From assembly GCF_014352875.1 (NCBI RefSeq), contig NZ_CP060695.1, positions 2,945,501-3,009,500 of the forward strand: 64,000 nt of DNA, written 5' to 3'. Below are positions 60,067 to 64,000 of this stretch, piece after piece. The stretch's first letter is position 1, and every line of letters begins with the position of its first letter. The notes below the pieces were generated by a model that saw nothing but the letters and a program-made list of their open reading frames with translations, had not been told where the DNA came from and did no database searches. The translations under genes were made by a program, and so were the position numbers. The DNA is from Polaribacter pectinis (GTDB taxonomy: Bacteria; Bacteroidota; Bacteroidia; Flavobacteriales; Flavobacteriaceae).

Positions 60067-61934
60067 TCTTCTTGTTTCATAGAAAGTTCTAACCAACGCT
60101 CTTCTTTCTGTTCTATAGTGTTAATTATTTCTTGTAATTCTTCAGATTTTTTTGCAATATCATCTGGTGCAATTTCAACATTTAAAAACTGCTTTTCAAT
60201 TGTTGCTTTTCTTTTTTGAAGTCTTTCAATTTCTACCTCTAGTGTACCAAATTCTCTTTTTTCATTAAAACTTAAAGCATTTTTTGTCTGCTTTTTTTCA
60301 ACTTTTTTTTCTGTTTTTATTTCAGTTGGCTTTATTTCTGCTTCATCTTTGTCTGCTGAACTTTCATAAGCTCTAAAATCTGAATAATTTCCAGGAAAAT
60401 TCTCTACAACCCCTTCACCTCTAAAAACAAATAATGCATCTACAATTTTATCCATAAAATAACGGTCATGAGAAACAACCAATAAATTTCCAGGATAATC
60501 TAGCAAGAAACTTTCTAATACATTTAGGGTAACTACATCAAGATCGTTTGTAGGTTCATCTAAAATTAAAAAGTTAGGGTTTTGAATTAAAACAGCACAT
60601 AAATACAGACGTTTTTGTTCTCCTCCAGAGAGTTTTTCAACAAAATCGTATTGTTTCTTTTTATCAAATAGAAAACGTTCTAATAGTTGAGACGCAGATA
60701 TTTTTCTTCCTTTTGTTAACGGAATAAATTCACCAAATTCTTTAACAACTTCTATTACTTTCTGACCTTCTTTTATGTTGATTCCTGCTTGCGTATAATA
60801 TCCATACTTTACAGTTTCACCTAAAACTACTTTTCCTGAATCTGCTGGTGCAGTTTCTGTAATAATATTTAAAAAAGAAGATTTTCCAGTTCCGTTTTTA
60901 CCAATAATTCCTATACGTTCTCCACGTTTAAAAATATAGTCGAAATTGTCTAAAATTTTCTTATCACCAAAAGATTTAGATACTTTATGAAGTTCTAGAA
61001 TTTTACTTCCTAAACGCTCCATATTTATTTCTAACTGAACTTTATGATCTTTTCTACGTTGATGCGCTTTTTCTTTAATTTGATAAAAATCGTCTGTTCT
61101 AGATTTCGATTTTGTTGTTCTTGCTTTAGGCTGCTTTCGCATCCATTCTAGCTCTTTTTTAAACAAACTTTTAGCTTTGCCTAAATTGGTTGCTTCTAAT
61201 GCTAAACGTTCTTCTTTATTTTGAAGGTAATAAGAATAATTTCCTTTGTATTTGTATATTTTACCTTCATCTAACTCTAAAATCTCGTTACAAACTCTTT
61301 CTAAAAAGTAACGGTCATGCGTTACCATAAAGAGTGTAATTTTTTCTTTTGCAAAAAACGCTTCTAACCATTCTATCATTTCTAAATCTAAGTGATTTGT
61401 TGGTTCATCTAAAATTAATAGGTCTGGTTTATTAATTAAAACAATAGCTAAAGAGAGACGTTTTCTTTGTCCACCAGAAAGTGCACCTACTTTTAAAGTT
61501 AAGTCATCTAGCTTTAATTTTGATAAAATTTGCCTGTATTGTGTTTCAAAATCCCAAGCATTAAACTGTTCCATTTGTTCAAATGCAGCTTGATACGCAT
61601 CTGTATCATCTAGATTTTTTAAAGCTTTTTCATATCGATTTACAATAGATAGTATTTTATTATCAGTAGCAAAAATGGTTTCCTCTATTGTTAAATCTGG
61701 ATTTATATCATCTTTTTGAGCCAAATAAGCAATAGAAATTCCTTTTCTGGAAACAACTTGCCCGGAATCTGGTACATCTAAACCTGCTATAATATTAAGA
61801 ATAGAAGTTTTTCCACTTCCATTTTTTGCTACAAATGCAACTTTTTGATCTTTATTAATTCCGAAGGAAATGTCTTCAAATAAGATGCGTTCTCCATAAG
61901 CTTTAGAGATATTTTCTACTGATAAATAATTCAC
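60063..61934 (-). CDS. ABC-F family ATPase, Uup-like
   Basis: 623 residues from a GTG start (MNYLSVENISKAYGER). Two ABC domains: Walker A FVAKNGSGKTSIL and GIIGKNGTGKSSFL; signatures LSGGQRKRLSLA and LSGGEQKRLYLC; Walker B LLILDEPTNHLD and FLILDEPTNDLD. The linker between them (about 245-300) is basic and helical, and the C-terminal 80 residues are a Lys/Glu coiled coil as in Uup. There is no membrane domain. ABC-F proteins act at the ribosome (or, for Uup, also in genome stability), not in transport. A terminator-like hairpin and a small overlapping leader ORF precede it. Confidence 0.92.
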   Translation of the reverse strand: MNYLSVENISKAYGERILFEDISFGINKDQKVAFVAKNGSGKTSILNIIAGLDVPDSGQVVSRKGISIAYLAQKDDINPDLTIEETIFATDNKILSIVNRYEKALKNLDDTDAYQAAFEQMEQFNAWDFETQYRQILSKLKLDDLTLKVGALSGGQRKRLSLAIVLINKPDLLILDEPTNHLDLEMIEWLEAFFAKEKITLFMVTHDRYFLERVCNEILELDEGKIYKYKGNYSYYLQNKEERLALEATNLGKAKSLFKKELEWMRKQPKARTTKSKSRTDDFYQIKEKAHQRRKDHKVQLEINMERLGSKILELHKVSKSFGDKKILDNFDYIFKRGERIGIIGKNGTGKSSFLNIITETAPADSGKVVLGETVKYGYYTQAGINIKEGQKVIEVVKEFGEFIPLTKGRKISASQLLERFLFDKKKQYDFVEKLSGGEQKRLYLCAVLIQNPNFLILDEPTNDLDVVTLNVLESFLLDYPGNLLVVSHDRYFMDKIVDALFVFRGEGVVENFPGNYSDFRAYESSADKDEAEIKPTEIKTEKKVEKKQTKNALSFNEKREFGTLEVEIERLQKRKATIEKQFLNVEIAPDDIAKKSEELQEIINTIEQKEERWLELSMKQED

Positions 61935-61995
61935 AAGTTATATTTTTTGCAAAGAAACAAAAAACCCAAGCGTAAACTTGGGTTTTTGTAATCAT
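61903..61995 (-). other. possible 30-codon leader ORF overlapping the ABC-F start
   Basis: On the minus strand, ATG at 61995 opens a 30-residue frame (MITKTQVYAWVFCFFAKN, then ITCELFISRKYL) that runs through the hairpin at 61961-61986, crosses the GTG of the ABC-F gene in another frame, and stops at 61903. Leader peptides with hairpins control some ABC-F genes, but there is no further proof that this is translated. Confidence 0.3.
61961..61986 (-). terminator. terminator-like hairpin 27 bp before the ABC-F start
   Basis: Arms aaaacccaag (61961-61970) and cttgggtttt (61977-61986), 6-nt loop, T run on either strand. On the minus strand it lies between the upstream gene's own terminator and the ABC-F GTG, so it is either a second terminator or an attenuator in the ABC-F leader. 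Confidence 0.6.
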
Positions 61996-62086
61996 TTAAT
62001 TTAACAAGGAGGGTTTTTTAGGGGTAAGCTAAATTAAATAACTTTTGATGTTGTAAACATATTGCAAATAAATGTACTTGTCAATC

Positions 62087-62149
62087 CCCGAAAACAGTGA
62101 AATTTTTTGTTCACGGAAAACCGTGATTTATCTCACGGAAAACAGTGAG
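62087..62149. promoter_or_regulatory. three tandem CACGGAAAAC-type inverted repeats
   Basis: Copies are cccgaaaacagtga (62087-62100), tcacggaaaaccgtga (62111-62126, perfect 6-bp arms around aaaa) and ctcacggaaaacagtgag (62132-62149). The central aaaa centres are 26 and 22 bp apart. They lie upstream of the ABC-F gene and downstream of the T9SS gene's terminator, consistent with an operator cluster for a dimeric regulator. The 275-bp gap 61935-62209 holds no protein gene beyond the leader ORF. Confidence 0.5.
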
Positions 62150-62158
62150 TTTAATTTA

Positions 62159-62185
62159 AAAACCCCAAGCTATACTTGGGGTTTT
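62159..62185 (-). terminator. terminator of the GEVED/T9SS gene
   Basis: Arms aaaaccccaag (62159-62169) and cttggggtttt (62175-62185) with a 5-nt loop, 25 bp past the stop codon on the minus strand and followed by a T/A-rich tail. The sequence is close to the hairpin at 61961. Confidence 0.85.
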
Positions 62186-62209
62186 GTAATAGTGTTAAAT
62201 AACTATATT

Positions 62210-64000
62210 TTACTTTTTAATGAACTTTTTAACTATTGATTTTTGTCCATCTGTTATTTCTAACATATAAATACCAGTTTTTATTTTACTAATATCTATT
62301 GGTTGTCTTGTTAAAACACCTGTTGTTAAAGTTTGTCCTAACATGTTTGTAATTGCAAAGCTTACTTCTCTTGAATCATTTAAGTGAATGTTTAAATAAT
62401 TTCCCTTAACTGGATTTGGATACATTGTAAATTCGAAAGCATTATTTTCAGTACCTAATTCATCTCCAGAAATTGCGTTATTAAATGTAGTATAATTAGC
62501 AGTTGAGTTTGTAATATTTACAGTATAATCTTCTACTTCACCATCAGCAAAAGTTTCACAAGCTGTTTGTGCGCTGTTATATTTCATTGAAACACGCATT
62601 CTTGTTTGACCTGTATTGGCTGTAGAAGGTATTGTTACATTTGCAGTTAAATTTGCAGCACTAGAAGAAGAACCAGAAGCAACTTTTTCACTTTCTTCAA
62701 AAGTTCCGTTTTGATTATAATCTATCCAAATTGCCCAATGTTCTGTATATGCAGTATTCGAAAAACCAGCACTTATTACTAATTGATTTACACTACCTCT
62801 AGATACCGTTGCTACTTTTGATGTGAAATCTCCATACCCAGCATTTGCAGCAGTTGTATTTGTCATTCCACCAAAACTTACATAATCTATCCACTCATAA
62901 CTTACTCTATTTCCTTTAGAAGTACAATATGTAAGAGCTGTTCCTAAAGTTGTAAAAGAAACACTATTACTAGATCCAGAAGCGTTTCCTGCATCATCTT
63001 TAGCAGTTACAGTATATGTGTAAGATGTACTTGCAGTTAAACCCGTAATATTTGCAGAAGTTCCTGTTACGGTTCCAATACTTGTTCCGTTATTAAATAC
63101 TTCGTATGTAGTTACTCCTACGTTATCTGTAGACGCTGTCCATGATAATGTTGCAGTAGTTTGAGTTATGTTTGAAACAGACAAACTTGTTGGTGCAGTT
63201 GGTGCTTGTGTATCTGCATTCACATTTACAGTTCTAGTAACTTGCGTTGCAGAGTTGCCAGCAGCATCACTAACATTATAAGTAACTACGTAAGTTCCAA
63301 CAACATTTGTATTAACAGTATCTCCTCCAATAACAATACTAGAAGTTAAGTTTCCATCCACATTATCAGTTGCTGTTGCACCTTGTTCAGTGTAAGAATT
63401 TCCTTGTGTTAAATTAATTGTTGATGCTCCAGTTAAAGTAATTACGGGTGCAGTTGTATCTGCAGCTCCGCCAGAAATATTTACAGTGTAATCTTCTGTT
63501 TCTCCGTAATTATATGAGCCACAAGAAGAAGGAACTGCATTGTATTGCATAACTACACGCATTCTTGTAGTTCCTGTTATAGCAGAAGTTGGTACTGTAA
63601 AAGAGCCACTTACTGGTGTCGTTTTAGAAGCCGTTTTTGTCCAAACTGTTTCTCCACTATCTGCAAAATCTCCATCTTTATTATAATCAATAAAAACTGC
63701 ATAACCTTCGTTATAAAGAGTACCAGTCCAAGTAGGAGTTATAGTAATTGTTGAAGATGCTCCTTTGGTTAAACTTGTTGATTGAGATGTGTAGTCTGCA
63801 TATCCACTAGATGAAGCGCCTGTTGTATTATTAATACTTCCTAAAACAACTTTACTAATATATTCGTCTGCTACACTATTTCCACTTGAAGCACAATAGT
63901 TAAGTTGAACTTCTGTAGTAGTAAAACTCACAGAGCTAGAGTAAGAAGATGTAGAGTTATCTGGACATTTACTTCTTACTTGAACTTGATAAGAAGTTTC
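62210..64000 (-). CDS. T9SS cargo protein with GEVED, Ig-like and fibronectin III domains (5' end outside window)
   Basis: The frame is open through base 64000, so the N-terminus is missing; 596 residues are visible. The GTG at about 63931 is internal, since the preceding codons continue a fibronectin strand (YQVQVRSKCPDNSTSSYSS). Order: end of FnIII, GEVED domain 1 (to NYGETEDYTVNI; Asp-rich FIDYNKDGDFADSGE calcium-like loop), DUF5011/Ig-like domain (DTTAPVITLTGASTINLTQG), FnIII domain, GEVED domain 2 (IDYNQNGTFEESE; GEVEDYTVNI), and a T9SS sorting domain (MYPNPVKGNYLNIHLN, KTGIYMLEI, KKFIKK). Such proteins are surface adhesins or carry a protease or glycosidase in the missing part. Confidence 0.9.
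   Translation of the reverse strand, partial: ETSYQVQVRSKCPDNSTSSYSSSVSFTTTEVQLNYCASSGNSVADEYISKVVLGSINNTTGASSSGYADYTSQSTSLTKGASSTITITPTWTGTLYNEGYAVFIDYNKDGDFADSGETVWTKTASKTTPVSGSFTVPTSAITGTTRMRVVMQYNAVPSSCGSYNYGETEDYTVNISGGAADTTAPVITLTGASTINLTQGNSYTEQGATATDNVDGNLTSSIVIGGDTVNTNVVGTYVVTYNVSDAAGNSATQVTRTVNVNADTQAPTAPTSLSVSNITQTTATLSWTASTDNVGVTTYEVFNNGTSIGTVTGTSANITGLTASTSYTYTVTAKDDAGNASGSSNSVSFTTLGTALTYCTSKGNRVSYEWIDYVSFGGMTNTTAANAGYGDFTSKVATVSRGSVNQLVISAGFSNTAYTEHWAIWIDYNQNGTFEESEKVASGSSSSAANLTANVTIPSTANTGQTRMRVSMKYNSAQTACETFADGEVEDYTVNITNSTANYTTFNNAISGDELGTENNAFEFTMYPNPVKGNYLNIHLNDSREVSFAITNMLGQTLTTGVLTRQPIDISKIKTGIYMLEITDGQKSIVKKFIKK

Noticed and set aside
62087..62149. Repeated CACGGAAAAC units as a CRISPR array
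   Set aside because: Only three imperfect units of 14-18 bp, gaps of unequal length, palindromic cores and no cas genes; an operator cluster fits better.
63929..63931. GTG as start of the last minus-strand gene
   Set aside because: The same frame continues without a stop to base 64000 and encodes the end of a fibronectin domain, so the gene runs off the window.
1..64000. tRNA, rRNA, prophage, toxin-antitoxin or restriction genes
   Set aside because: Looked for throughout; no sequence with convincing features of any of these was found by reading.

Overview
The window reads as chromosomal DNA of a marine-type member of the Flavobacteriaceae (Bacteroidota), close in character to Polaribacter or Tenacibaculum. 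The evidence is a very AT-rich composition, Bacteroidota-type promoter -7 elements (TAnnTTTG) ahead of many genes, two proteins with type IX secretion C-terminal sorting domains, TonB-dependent and OMP-type outer-membrane barrels, PepSY/DUF4374/DUF2271 siderophore genes, and the order rnpA - S41 peptidase. The genus is an inference. I see no rRNA, tRNA, CRISPR array, transposase, integrase or phage gene.

Layout. (1) 1-6436: siderophore or iron uptake locus: 3' end of a TonB-dependent receptor, DUF4374 lipoprotein, exported ankyrin-repeat protein, DUF2271 protein, and a PepSY membrane protein fused to a diflavin reductase. (2) 6453-12672: MarR-regulated RND efflux operon (adaptor, pump, TolC), with a 32-bp palindrome lying over the marR start codon. 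(3) 12677-18487: redox and respiration block: a 44-aa membrane protein, a Crp/Fnr regulator with unusual cysteines, a cytochrome c/DUF3365 lipoprotein, thioredoxin, a TPMT-like methyltransferase, cytochrome bd oxidase (cydAB) and a small membrane protein. (4) 18522-24894: second RND efflux operon (TolC, lipoprotein adaptor, pump, PII-like small protein, DUF2892 protein). (5) 24941-29687: an OMP-family barrel protein, a Met-rich outer-membrane protein, a small Cys-containing protein and a 58-aa Cys-rich protein; the content suggests metal (perhaps copper) handling. (6) 29748-36508: DUF6252-like lipoprotein, SGNH hydrolase, glutaryl-CoA dehydrogenase-like enzyme with a 40-bp palindrome in its promoter, rnpA, S41 protease, and a DUF6909-like protein. 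(7) 36540-52808: a compact, same-strand, mostly overlapping surface polysaccharide (O-antigen type) operon: Wzz-like, dTDP-sugar enzymes without rfbD, GDP-fucose enzymes, flippase, polymerase/ligase pair, six glycosyltransferases, acetyltransferase and the initiating sugar-phosphate transferase. (8) 52868-64000: purD, a MurG-like glycosyltransferase, a PhoR/PhoB-like two-component pair, a T9SS cargo protein, a DnaQ-like exonuclease, an ABC-F ATPase and a large T9SS cargo with GEVED and fibronectin domains that runs off the right edge.

The main discovery is regulatory. Four promoters in regions 3-4 (44-aa protein, cytochrome c/thioredoxin, cydAB, second efflux operon) each carry a Crp/Fnr-type inverted repeat whose centre lies exactly 29.5 bp before the start of the -7 element. 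Three are of a GTAAC-N4-GTTAC type and one is an FNR-like TGAT-N4-ATCA. The Crp/Fnr gene sits among them, and one site overlaps its own stop codon. This argues for a local redox regulon linking respiration, thiol chemistry and efflux. Further regulatory candidates are the marR palindrome, the acyl-CoA dehydrogenase palindrome, a helically phased TTAA array between the response regulator and a T9SS gene, and a hairpin/leader-ORF arrangement before the ABC-F gene.
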